NCBI GenBank assembly: GCA_002437415.1
Contig: DJPL01000067.1
Span: 62,167 to 109,167, forward strand
Direction of reading: 5' to 3'
Origin: Ruminococcaceae bacterium UBA6413
GTDB lineage: Bacteria; Bacillota; Clostridia; Oscillospirales; Ruminococcaceae
DNA: 47,001 nucleotides
The notes under the pieces were generated by a model that was not told the origin of the DNA, ran no database searches, and was given only the letters and a program-made list of their open reading frames with translations. This document shows positions 32,053 to 39,900 of the stretch, one piece after another (within the stretch, counting starts at the first letter, position 1; every line of letters begins with the position of its first letter). The translations under genes and the position numbers were made by a program.

Positions 32053-32637
32053 ATGGCAGAGGAAAAAAAGCTTGACCGCAGGGTGGTAAAGACAAAAAAG
32101 GCGATAAGAACCGCTTTTGTAAAGCTTATCAGTGAAAAGGATATCAACAAGATAACTATCAAGGATATAGCTGATGAGGCAGATATAAACCGCAAGACAT
32201 TTTATAATTATTACAGCGGTGTATATGGATTAACAGAGGAAATAGAAAAGGAGCTTGAAGAGGAGTTTGAGGATCTGCTCAGCGGGATTGATCTGAAAAA
32301 GACTCTCCGCGACCCAACGGTGCTTTTTTCAAGGCTCACCGAAAAGCTTAACAACAATCTTGAGTTCTACGGTTATCTTATGAAAGCTTCATCGGGCGTA
32401 AACCTGATCGTAAACCAGGACAGTAAGCTTGATGAGTGTATGCGAAATGCTTTCGCAAGCCAGACGGATATTGACGAAGCCACCTTTACAATTATGAAGG
32501 ATTTTGTGCGATCCGGTATGCTTGCCGTATATCACCACTGGTTTAACAGCGACCGCAGTACAGATATAGAAAAGGTTTCCCAGACGCTCGGAAAGCTGTG
32601 CTGCGAGGGCATTGCGGGTATTGTCGGAGAAGTGTAA
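32053..32637 (+). CDS. TetR-family transcriptional regulator
   Basis: A 194-aa regulator. The N-terminal HTH is clear: RVVKTKKAIRTAFVKLI, then ITIKDIADEADINRKTFYNY (about 30-55). The C-terminal part (about 70-194) is helical and fits the TetR_C_8-type ligand domain, often found in Firmicutes regulators near fatty acid or phosphotransferase (DhaS-like) genes. The start is the ATG nine bases after AAGGTGAA; a GTG nine bases earlier is possible. It is divergent from fakB, so control of the lipid operon, itself, or both is a reasonable guess. No terminator is seen before the mntP riboswitch promoter. Confidence 0.92.
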   Translation: MAEEKKLDRRVVKTKKAIRTAFVKLISEKDINKITIKDIADEADINRKTFYNYYSGVYGLTEEIEKELEEEFEDLLSGIDLKKTLRDPTVLFSRLTEKLNNNLEFYGYLMKASSGVNLIVNQDSKLDECMRNAFASQTDIDEATFTIMKDFVRSGMLAVYHHWFNSDRSTDIEKVSQTLGKLCCEGIAGIVGEV

Positions 32638-32646
32638 AAATAATGC

Positions 32647-32675
32647 TTGACTTTTATCGCCTGCCGTGCTATAAT
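32647..32675 (+). promoter_or_regulatory. promoter of the mntP riboswitch transcript
   Basis: TTGACT (32647-32652), 17 bases, TATAAT (32670-32675) with an extended GTGC before the -10. Transcription would begin near 32682, right at the aptamer. Confidence 0.85.
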
Positions 32676-32683
32676 ACCCATAT

Positions 32684-32801
32684 CTTAAGGGAGTAGACGG
32701 CGAAATATCGCGACAAGTCAACATACTGGCAGAGTAGCTCTGTCTGGTTTGTCTTAATTGTTGAGACTTGAGTACAGGATAACTGTACTTGGGTCTTTTT
32801 T
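32684..32801 (+). promoter_or_regulatory. manganese riboswitch (yybP-ykoY class) with terminator
   Basis: The aptamer carries the two conserved metal-site loops, GGGAGTAG (32689 on) and AACATACT (32720 on). P1 is formed by CTTAAG (32684-32689) and CTTGAG (32767-32772). The 3' strand of P1 is also part of a 14-bp terminator stem (32764-32777 with 32783-32796, then six T). The two folds exclude each other, so metal binding should stabilise P1, prevent termination and switch mntP on. The class is known to sense Mn2+ and to control MntP exporters, and mntP follows directly. Confidence 0.9.
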
Positions 32802-32853
32802 ATTGCGTATTTTCGGATAAGCTCCATCATATATTATAATCGGAGGACAAATT

Positions 32854-33423
32854 ATGGGACTTTTAGAATTATTCCTTATTGCTGTGGGTCTGTCAATGGA
32901 CGCGTTTGCGGTGAGCGTCTGTAAGGGGCTGTCCGAGCGACAGCTTAAAGCGAAGCACTATTTCATAATTGGTGCGTGGTTCGGTGGATTTCAGGCTATA
33001 ATGCCGACTATAGGTTATCTGCTCGGCTCGACGTTTGAGCAGTATATCACTGCGGTCGACCACTGGATAGCGTTTGTACTGCTGTGCCTTATCGGCGGAA
33101 ATATGATAAGAGAGGCACTGTCAAAGGACGAGGAAAAGCTTGACGCATCGTTCAGCTTCAAGACAATGCTTTTGCTTGCTGTAGCGACAAGTATCGACGC
33201 GCTTGCGGTAGGCATTACGTTTGCACTGCTCCCCGATGTAAATATAGTTGCGGCTGTGCTGTTTATAGGCGCAACGACATTTATCCTTTCTGCGATAGGA
33301 CTTAAGGCGGGAAATGTATTCGGCACGAAGTATAAGTCGAAGGCGGAGCTTGTAGGAGGTATCATTCTGATACTTATCGGTACGAAAATTCTGCTGGAGC
33401 ACTTAGGCATTATAAATTTCTGA
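32854..33423 (+). CDS. mntP: manganese efflux pump MntP
   Basis: A 189-aa membrane protein exporting Mn2+. Six membrane helices are seen as two related halves, each with the Asp-containing motif: LSMDAFAVSVCKG (about 13-25) and ATSIDALAVGITF (about 110-122). IGGNMIREA and the C-terminal GGIILILIGTKILLEHLG are family-typical. The start follows CGGAGGAC. Control by the upstream Mn2+ riboswitch agrees with the assignment. A strong terminator ends the unit, making it monocistronic. Confidence 0.97.
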   Translation: MGLLELFLIAVGLSMDAFAVSVCKGLSERQLKAKHYFIIGAWFGGFQAIMPTIGYLLGSTFEQYITAVDHWIAFVLLCLIGGNMIREALSKDEEKLDASFSFKTMLLLAVATSIDALAVGITFALLPDVNIVAAVLFIGATTFILSAIGLKAGNVFGTKYKSKAELVGGIILILIGTKILLEHLGIINF

Positions 33424-33433
33424 TATTATAATC

Positions 33434-33464
33434 AGGCGGCGGTCGTGAGGACTGCCGCCTTTTT
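33434..33464 (+). terminator. terminator of mntP
   Basis: AGGCGGCGGTC pairs with GACTGCCGCCT (33434-33444 with 33450-33460, one G-U pair), followed by TTTTT. Confidence 0.9.
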
Positions 33465-33534
33465 CTGTGTAATATCGCCGCGAAACGGTGATAAAATAGT
33501 AAAAGCGGGCTGAACGGCGCGCTTTTAAAAAAGC

Positions 33535-33563
33535 TTGCATTAACAGCGGCGATGTAGTATAAT
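33535..33563 (+). promoter_or_regulatory. promoter of hprK
   Basis: TTGCAT (33535-33540), 17 bases, TATAAT (33558-33563), about 59 bases before the hprK start. Confidence 0.8.
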
Positions 33564-33621
33564 TGATATGATAGGGCAGTTATGCCCGGGGAATACAGCA
33601 TTAAACAGAAAGAGGAACAAT

Positions 33622-34575
33622 ATGGCACAGGAATTTACCGTATCGTTACAGGCGATAATTGATGAGTGTAAGCTTGAAGTTATCCACACACCGCAGGAAC
33701 CTGCAAAGATATTCATCTCAAATATCGATGTAAACCGTCCCGGACTTCAGCTCGCAGGATTTTATGAATATTTCGACAAGGGCAGAATACAGATAATAGG
33801 CAAGGCGGAAACCGCATATCTTGAACAGTGCGGAGCGGAGATAAGAGCGCAGAGAATTAAAAAATTCTTCAGTGAACAGCCTGCCGCGGTCGTAGTATCA
33901 AGAGGTATGGATATTATGCCCGAAATGCGCGAGCTTGCAAAGGAGCTTAATATCCCGCTTTTAAGAAGCGAAGAGAGTACATCGACATTTACATCAAAGC
34001 TTGTTGCATATTTAAGCTTGCAGCTTGCTCCGAGAATTACGCGTCACGGCGTTCTTATCGAAGTATACGGCGAAGGTATGCTTATCCTCGGCGAGAGCGG
34101 CGTAGGTAAGAGCGAAACGGCTATCGAGCTTGTAAAGCGTGGACACAGACTGGTTGCCGATGACGCGGTTGAAATCAGAAAGGCGTCGAACATTACTCTT
34201 GTCGGCAGTTCGCCCGACAATATCCGTCACTTTATGGAGCTGAGAGGTATCGGCATTATCAATGCAAGACAGCTTTTCGGTATGGGTGCCGTTAAGGTGA
34301 GCGAAAAGATAGATATGGTAGTTGAGCTTGAACTGTGGAATCCCGAAAAGGTATATGACAGAATGGGCGTTGATAACCACTATGTTTCTATCCTCGGCGT
34401 AAAAGTGCCTTCACTGACTATACCCGTAAAGCCCGGTCGTAACCTTGCAGTTATACTTGAGGTTGCGGCAATGAACAACAGACAGAAGAAGATGGGCTAC
34501 AATGCCGCACAGGAGCTGCTTGACAATCTCGGTCTTGATATGGAGAGCAGTGACACTGTTACAAGCATGGGCTGA
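33622..34575 (+). CDS. hprK: HPr kinase/phosphorylase
   Basis: A 317-aa bifunctional enzyme that phosphorylates HPr (and Crh) on Ser46 and reverses it, the key sensor of carbon catabolite repression in Firmicutes. The N-terminal domain (1-130) precedes the kinase core with His142 in RHGVLIE, Walker A GESGVGKS at 157-164, the acidic pair in VADDAVEI (about 179-186), the signature MELRGIGIINARQLFG, and the C-terminal KPGRNLAVILEVAAMN. The start is the ATG after AAAGAGGAAC, not the upstream in-frame ATG within the promoter leader. It leads a co-directional series with PHP, glk, murB and rapZ. Confidence 0.97.
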   Translation: MAQEFTVSLQAIIDECKLEVIHTPQEPAKIFISNIDVNRPGLQLAGFYEYFDKGRIQIIGKAETAYLEQCGAEIRAQRIKKFFSEQPAAVVVSRGMDIMPEMRELAKELNIPLLRSEESTSTFTSKLVAYLSLQLAPRITRHGVLIEVYGEGMLILGESGVGKSETAIELVKRGHRLVADDAVEIRKASNITLVGSSPDNIRHFMELRGIGIINARQLFGMGAVKVSEKIDMVVELELWNPEKVYDRMGVDNHYVSILGVKVPSLTIPVKPGRNLAVILEVAAMNNRQKKMGYNAAQELLDNLGLDMESSDTVTSMG

Positions 34576-34633
34576 TAAAAAATACAGATAAATTAAATGT
34601 GAGAACAACTAAAAGAAAGGATATGACCTTAAA

Positions 34634-35377
34634 ATGAAATTCGTTGCTGATATGCACACTCATACGTTGGCATCGGATCACGCATACTCAACTATAACCG
34701 AGAACGCCGCTTCAGCCGCAAAGGCGGGACTGAGCTATCTTGGCATGACTGACCATTGCATAAATATGGAGGACTCGCCGCATATATGGCACTTCTGCAA
34801 TATGAGCGTTATCCCTCATTTTCTGTCGGGAGTGCGCATTATAAAGGGCGTGGAGGCAAACCTTATCGGTTATAACGGCGAGCTTGATATAGATGACAAC
34901 ATTTATTACAACGTAGAGTGGATAAATGCGTCAATGCATAATCCGTGCATTGTGCCCGGAACTGCGGAGCAGCATACAAACGCATATATAAAGGTTATGG
35001 ATAACCCGAAGGTATGCGTGCTCGGACACACCGAAACCGCCGATTATCCGTATGACTATGACGCGGTGACAAAGGCGTGCAGGGAAAAGAATGTTGCTAT
35101 GGAGTTCAATGTAAGCCGTTTCAGAAGTCAGACCTCGATACAGCGTCTGCACGATATCATACTGCCGACCTGCGCTAAGAACGGTTGCTATGTAATGGTC
35201 AACTCCGATGCGCATTTTTGCAGTAAGATAGGCGCGTTCAAAAAGGCAGAGGCGCTTTTAAAGGATATCGATTTCCCTGAAGAGCTGGTTGTCAATGCGG
35301 ATCTTGAGCGCTTTGAGAATTTCCTCAGAATAAAGGGAATAAAGACAAACAGCGAAATAGAGCCCGATGAAGACTGA
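34634..35377 (+). CDS. PHP-domain phosphoesterase (YcdX-like)
   Basis: A 247-aa PHP-family metallohydrolase. Metal ligands are visible as DMHTHTLASDHAYST (about 6-20), MTDHCINM (about 38-45), a Glu in GVEANL, HNP, GHTETADYP and the C-terminal NSDAHF. The HPYSTI-like motif marks the YcdX subgroup, for which phosphatase activity is known but the natural substrate is not. The start follows GAAAGGATATGACCTTAAA. In many Clostridia a PHP protein sits between hprK and murB, as here. Confidence 0.9.
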   Translation: MKFVADMHTHTLASDHAYSTITENAASAAKAGLSYLGMTDHCINMEDSPHIWHFCNMSVIPHFLSGVRIIKGVEANLIGYNGELDIDDNIYYNVEWINASMHNPCIVPGTAEQHTNAYIKVMDNPKVCVLGHTETADYPYDYDAVTKACREKNVAMEFNVSRFRSQTSIQRLHDIILPTCAKNGCYVMVNSDAHFCSKIGAFKKAEALLKDIDFPEELVVNADLERFENFLRIKGIKTNSEIEPDED

Positions 35378-35435
35378 CGGCGAATAAGCATAAAAAGCAA
35401 AGAATATATTAAATATCGGAAGGAAATATAACATA

Positions 35436-36389
35436 ATGTACAACATAGGAATTGACCTCGGCGGAACAAACATAAAGGTCGGAGTAGTAGATGATGATTT
35501 TAAGATAGTAGGCAAATCAAACATAAAGACGGACCTGCCGCGTCCCGCAGAAGAAATTGCGGACAGCATAGCAAAAGGTGTCGAGCTTGCCTGTAAGGAA
35601 GCCGGTATCGGCGTAAAGGACATAAACAGTATCGGTATCGGTACTCCCGGTGTCGCAGACAGAAATACAGGCGTTGTGCTTTATTCCTGCAACCTCGGCT
35701 TCAACAACACTAATCTCGGCGGACTTTTAAAGGAACGTCTGGGTACGGATATTTATGTTGAAAACGATGCTAACGTTGCGGCATACGGCGAGGTTCTCGG
35801 CGGTGCGGCAAAGGGCTACAAGGACGTTGTCGTGATCACACTCGGTACAGGTGTAGGCGGCGGTATCATTATCGGCGGCAGAATTTACACAGGTTTCAAC
35901 TTCTGCGGTGCGGAGCTCGGTCACGTTGTAATTGAATACAACGGCAGACAGTGCAACTGCGGCAGAAAGGGTTGCTTTGAAGCTTACAGCTCGGCTACGG
36001 CGCTGATAACAGCTACCAAAAAGGCTATGGAAGATGATAAGGACAGCAAGATGTGGAGCATAGCCGGCAGTCTTGACAAGGTTGACGGCAAGACGGCATT
36101 TGACGCTATGAGAGCAGGCGATAAAAGCGGTAAGGCTGTAGTTGACGAGTATCTGAATTATCTCGGTTGCGGACTTACAAACGTAGTAAACACCTTCCAG
36201 CCCGAAATGCTGCTCATCGGCGGCGGTATCTGCAAGGAGGGCGACTACCTTACAAAGCCGCTCGAGGAATATATCAAGCGTGAGAGCTATTGCATAAATC
36301 CCGAACGTTCAACTATCCTCGGCATATGCAAGCTCGGTAATGATGCGGGAATAGTCGGTGCGGCAAACCTCTACAGACTGAAAGACTGA
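35436..36389 (+). CDS. glk: glucokinase, ROK family
   Basis: A 317-aa sugar kinase converting glucose to glucose-6-phosphate. ATP-binding IGIDLGGTNIKVG at the N-terminus, GIGTPGVAD, the catalytic Asp in VENDANVAAYGE, TLGTGVGGGIIIGG, the His of AELGHVVIE, and the zinc motif CNCGRKGCFEAYSS are intact. No helix-turn-helix precedes the kinase domain, so it is an enzyme rather than a ROK repressor. The start follows GGAAGGAAAT. Its place next to hprK joins glucose entry to catabolite control. Confidence 0.95.
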   Translation: MYNIGIDLGGTNIKVGVVDDDFKIVGKSNIKTDLPRPAEEIADSIAKGVELACKEAGIGVKDINSIGIGTPGVADRNTGVVLYSCNLGFNNTNLGGLLKERLGTDIYVENDANVAAYGEVLGGAAKGYKDVVVITLGTGVGGGIIIGGRIYTGFNFCGAELGHVVIEYNGRQCNCGRKGCFEAYSSATALITATKKAMEDDKDSKMWSIAGSLDKVDGKTAFDAMRAGDKSGKAVVDEYLNYLGCGLTNVVNTFQPEMLLIGGGICKEGDYLTKPLEEYIKRESYCINPERSTILGICKLGNDAGIVGAANLYRLKD

Positions 36390-36458
36390 GATAGGCTCAT
36401 AACAGGGGAAGTTTATTTGGCGGAAAACGCAAAAAAATAAATTTACAAGGAGTATGCT

Positions 36459-37364
36459 TTGAACAATTACAGCATATTGGAGCAGACTGCCGAAAAGTAC
36501 GGTGCGGTCGTGCTGAAAGATGAACCTATGAAAGCGCACACCTCGTTCCGCATAGGCGGGCCGTGTGACGTGATGATAAAGATAAACTGTGAGGCACTGC
36601 TGTGCGAGCTTATAAAGCTGTGCCGTGAGAATGATATCAGGTACTACATTGTCGGAAGAGGAAGCAATATTCTTGTGTCGGACGAGGGTCTGCACGGGGC
36701 GGTACTGCTTATCGGCAGTGATTTCGGCTCGGTGCGGGTAAAGGGCGATATTATTGAATGTAACGCGGGTGCATCGCTTGCGGCGGTATGTACGGTAGCG
36801 CTTGAAAACGAGCTTGCCGGACTTGAGTTTGCATACGGCATACCGGGTTCTGTCGGCGGTGCGGTGTTTATGAACGCAGGCGCATACGGCGGTGAGATGA
36901 AAGATGTGGTCGTATCCTGCCGTTACATTGATGAGAAAGGCGGCATAAAGGAAATACCGCTTGAAAAAATGGAGCTGTCCTACAGACACAGCTTTTTCTC
37001 GGAGCGCGAGCTGTGCATAACATCTGTAAAGATGAAGCTTGCAAAGGGCGAACGCAGTAAGATAAAAGACCGTATGGATACGCTTATGGAGCGCAGAAAG
37101 GACAAACAGCCGCTCGAATATCCGAGTGCGGGAAGCACCTTCAAACGTCCCGAGGGCGATTTTGCCGCAAGGCTTATCGAAGTCTGCGGACTTAAAGGAA
37201 CTGCCTGCGGAGGGGCTGAGGTCAGCACAAAGCACAGTGGATTTGTTATAAATAAGGACAATGCAACATTTGACGATGTTATGGGCGTTGTCGACACGGT
37301 AAAACAAAAGGTAAAAGAGCAGACAGGCGTAATGCTTGAATGCGAAGTGCTTATAATGAAGTGA
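36459..37364 (+). CDS. murB: UDP-N-acetylenolpyruvoylglucosamine reductase
   Basis: A 301-aa FAD enzyme reducing the MurA product to UDP-MurNAc. FAD-binding TSFRIGGPCDV and RGSNILVSDEG, GIPGSVGGAVFMNAGAYGGE, and the catalytic Ser in YPSAGSTFKRP are present, with the final Glu in LECEVLI. It has the short type IIb form (YRHSFF in place of the Tyr loop) usual for Firmicutes. The start is TTG after ACAAGGAG. It belongs to the murB-rapZ-(yvcK)-whiA block, separate from the dcw cluster. Confidence 0.96.
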   Translation: MNNYSILEQTAEKYGAVVLKDEPMKAHTSFRIGGPCDVMIKINCEALLCELIKLCRENDIRYYIVGRGSNILVSDEGLHGAVLLIGSDFGSVRVKGDIIECNAGASLAAVCTVALENELAGLEFAYGIPGSVGGAVFMNAGAYGGEMKDVVVSCRYIDEKGGIKEIPLEKMELSYRHSFFSERELCITSVKMKLAKGERSKIKDRMDTLMERRKDKQPLEYPSAGSTFKRPEGDFAARLIEVCGLKGTACGGAEVSTKHSGFVINKDNATFDDVMGVVDTVKQKVKEQTGVMLECEVLIMK

Positions 37365-37377
37365 AAATTTTTAATAA

Positions 37378-37456
37378 GTGCCTGAGATATGTGTACCGGG
37401 TGAGATAAGCTTATGGCTTATTGAAAGCTATCCGGGTAAGCAAACAAAACGGCACA
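37378..37456 (+). other. possible folded leader before rapZ
   Basis: GTGCC (37378-37382) can close on GGCAC (37451-37455). Inside are ATAAGC-TTATG-GCTTAT (37405-37421) and two near copies of CCGGGTRAG (37396-37404 and 37432-37440). No known riboswitch class is recognised. The 169-base murB-rapZ gap shows no clear promoter. Confidence 0.3.
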
Positions 37457-37462
37457 CAAAAA

Positions 37463-37500
37463 TTATTCATTTTTCATTATTCATCATTCATTATTCATTA
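37463..37500 (+). repeat. ATTCATT low-complexity repeat
   Basis: Short repeats of ATTCATT/TTTCATT units fill this stretch just before the rapZ ribosome binding site. Confidence 0.7.
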
Positions 37501-37533
37501 AATAGATAAAAGGGCGCAGGGAAAGGAACACAA

Positions 37534-38403
37534 ATGAAAACCGAATTTGTTATAGTAACGGGAATTTCGGGTGCGGGCAAATCATGTGCGGCAAACTTTA
37601 TGGAGGATATCGGCTATTTCTGTATAGATAATATGCCGCCCCAGCTGATACCGAAATTTGCCGAGATATGCGAAGAAAACGAGGATATATCAAAGGTAGC
37701 TATAGTTACGGATATCCGCGGCGGTACTATGTTTCTGAACCTCAGCGATACTATCAAAGAGCTTAAAAAGCGCGGACTCGACGTGAAGCTTTTATATGTT
37801 GACGCAAACCATCATGTGGTAAGACAGCGATACAAGGAAACACGCCGCAAGCACCCGCTGTTTGATGTGGCTGACGGCGATATCGACAAGGCTATAGACA
37901 TCGAAAGAGAGATACTCGAGCCGTTGCATGAACAGGCAGATTACTATATTGACACGAGCCTTATGTCGACTTCGACGCTTAAGGAAAACGTACTCAATAT
38001 ATTCCTTGATACGCCGTCGGACAGTATGACTATAAGCTGTATCTCGTTCGGCTTCAAGTACGGTGTACCTAACGAGGCAGATCTTGTTTTTGATGTGCGC
38101 TGCCTGCCTAACCCATACTACATACCTGAGCTTAAGGAAAAGACCGGACTTGATAAAGAGGTCAGGGACTATGTGATGGGGTTTGAAAGCTCACAGACTT
38201 TACAGGCAAAGCTTTTTGACCTTATTGATTTTCTTATCCCGCAGTATCTGCACGAGGGCAAGAGCCAGCTTGTTATAGCTTTCGGCTGTACCGGCGGTAA
38301 GCACCGCAGTGCGACATTTGCGGAGAATATGTGCGAGCATCTCAGTAAAAATCACCTTAAGGCAAGGGTGCTTCACAGAGATGTTAATAAGGATAAGAAG
38401 TAA
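37534..38403 (+). CDS. rapZ: RNase adapter/nucleotide-binding protein RapZ (YvcJ)
   Basis: A 289-aa P-loop protein. Walker A GISGAGKS is at about 10-17, then AANFMEDIGYFCIDNMPP; Walker B region KVAIVTDIRGG; and the C-terminal domain with ISFGFKYGVPNEADLVFDVR and FGCTGGKHRSATFAE, which binds small signalling sugars in E. coli RapZ. In Firmicutes (YvcJ) it binds and hydrolyses GTP and affects competence and cell wall sugar flux. The start follows AGGGAAAGGA. It normally precedes yvcK and whiA; here two other genes take the place of yvcK. Confidence 0.96.
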   Translation: MKTEFVIVTGISGAGKSCAANFMEDIGYFCIDNMPPQLIPKFAEICEENEDISKVAIVTDIRGGTMFLNLSDTIKELKKRGLDVKLLYVDANHHVVRQRYKETRRKHPLFDVADGDIDKAIDIEREILEPLHEQADYYIDTSLMSTSTLKENVLNIFLDTPSDSMTISCISFGFKYGVPNEADLVFDVRCLPNPYYIPELKEKTGLDKEVRDYVMGFESSQTLQAKLFDLIDFLIPQYLHEGKSQLVIAFGCTGGKHRSATFAENMCEHLSKNHLKARVLHRDVNKDKK

Positions 38404-38436
38404 AGGAAAGAGAAAATTTCAACGGAGGTGAACGGT

Positions 38437-38895
38437 ATGCTGTGTATTATTTTCGGGGAAATGCCCGAAGATATGGAGAAGAAATACGTCTATAACACAA
38501 GTATGTATTTTGATAACACATATCTTGACAACTGGCTTACCGATGAGCTTTCGGTCAAAATGATAAAGAGTGTGGACAAGGCTGTGGTGCTGAGCCCAAA
38601 TGCTGTGGACAGCAAGGCTCTGGGTGTTATTCCCGTAACGAAGATCTCAGGCGGGCTTAAAACACTTTTGCTTATCCGTCACGATGATACAAAAATTTTC
38701 AATGCTTCGACCTGCGGTGACAACTGTGCAAAATGGATACTGAAAATAGCGCAGAAAGCTGACAGGGATATAATTATAAATCTCAGACATATTATGGATT
38801 TCGGCGATAAACCGTTTGAGATAAAGATACTCAACAACGGTAAAACAGTTCATAATATGAAGGAATATGTGCTGAATGCAGGAATGTATCTGTAA
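38437..38895 (+). CDS. DUF4869 domain-containing protein
   Basis: A 152-aa soluble protein. The sequence pattern MLCIIFGEMPED, YNTSMYFDNTY, WLTDELSVKMIKSVDKAVV, and the conserved FNASTCGDNCAKWILKIA and HIMDFG matches what I recall of DUF4869, a family of unknown function found mainly in gut Firmicutes. The HNMKEY motif near the end is also typical. The start is the ATG after ACGGAGGTGA (a GTG nine bases earlier overlaps the binding site). It is followed after 12 bases by a P-loop ATPase; the two are likely a functional pair. They separate rapZ from whiA. Confidence 0.82.
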   Translation: MLCIIFGEMPEDMEKKYVYNTSMYFDNTYLDNWLTDELSVKMIKSVDKAVVLSPNAVDSKALGVIPVTKISGGLKTLLLIRHDDTKIFNASTCGDNCAKWILKIAQKADRDIIINLRHIMDFGDKPFEIKILNNGKTVHNMKEYVLNAGMYL

Positions 38896-38907
38896 GGCGG
38901 TGAAGCA

Positions 38908-39870
38908 GTGAAAGGAAAGTATGATATTACCGTAAAAAGCCGTCGTATTCAGTATAAGTTCACCGTATTCAGAAATATCACCATATTGCGCGGCGACAGT
39001 GCAACAGGAAAAACAACACTTATAGATATGATAGCGGCATATCAGGAAAACGGAGAAGCAAGCGGCGTTACGGTGCAGTGCAAAAAGCAGTGTACGGTGC
39101 TCACTGGCATACGTTGGCAGGAAAACCTTGCGATGATACACGACAGTATCGTGTTCATAGACGAGGGCGATAAGTTTGTGGCATCGGAGGACTTTGCAAG
39201 AGCTGTAAAGAATACCGATAATTATTATGTAATAGCAACAAGAGCTTCTCTTTTCAATCTGCCGTATAGTATAAAAGAGATATACGGCATAAAGAATGTA
39301 TCCGGCAACAGATATCAAGGTACAAAGCGACTTTATGCGGAGTTCTATTCTTTATGCAGAGTTGATACTGACATTACCGCAAAACCCGATCTGGTTTTGA
39401 CAGAGGACTCTAAATCCGGATATCAGTTTTTTGATAACTATTTTTCGGAGTACGGAATAAAGTGTATATCGGCTGAGAGCAAGGCTAAGATATACAATGA
39501 ACTGCTCGAAAGAGAATATAACACTGTTCTTGTTATCGCAGACGGTGCGGCATTCGGTCCTGAGATAGAGCGTGTGCTTTCACTTAAGAACGCAAAGAAT
39601 ATAGTGCTTTTCCTGCCCGAGTCGTTTGAGTGGATCATATTGCGCTCAGGTGTTGTAAAAGATACGGAAATAAGCGCAATGCTCGAAAAACCGTATGACT
39701 ATATAGAAAGCGGTAAATATTTCAGTTGGGAAAGATTTTTTACAGATGTACTGACGGAAAAAACAAAAGGTACTTATCTGAGATACGATAAATCACAGCT
39801 TAACAAGAGTTATATAAATCCCAATGAGAAGAATGCGATACTGAGTGTAATGCCGGAAATAAAATTGTAA
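38908..39870 (+). CDS. P-loop ATPase-like partner of DUF4869 protein
   Basis: A 320-aa protein. Walker A GDSATGKTT lies at about 29-37, and the Walker B-like stretch SIVFIDEGDKFV at about 84-95. A sensor-type strand NYYVIATRAS follows. The C-terminal 190 residues resemble no domain I know but have a Rossmann-like alternation (TVLVIADGAAFG, NIVLFLPESFEW). No signal peptide or membrane span. The start is GTG after AAGGCGGTGAAGC. The short P-loop module reads like a minimal ABC/AAA-type ATPase that senses or loads a small partner, probably the preceding DUF4869 protein. Function unknown. Confidence 0.82.
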   Translation: MKGKYDITVKSRRIQYKFTVFRNITILRGDSATGKTTLIDMIAAYQENGEASGVTVQCKKQCTVLTGIRWQENLAMIHDSIVFIDEGDKFVASEDFARAVKNTDNYYVIATRASLFNLPYSIKEIYGIKNVSGNRYQGTKRLYAEFYSLCRVDTDITAKPDLVLTEDSKSGYQFFDNYFSEYGIKCISAESKAKIYNELLEREYNTVLVIADGAAFGPEIERVLSLKNAKNIVLFLPESFEWIILRSGVVKDTEISAMLEKPYDYIESGKYFSWERFFTDVLTEKTKGTYLRYDKSQLNKSYINPNEKNAILSVMPEIKL

Positions 39871-39900
39871 TTTTCAAAGTAAAATAAAGGAGCGATCCGA

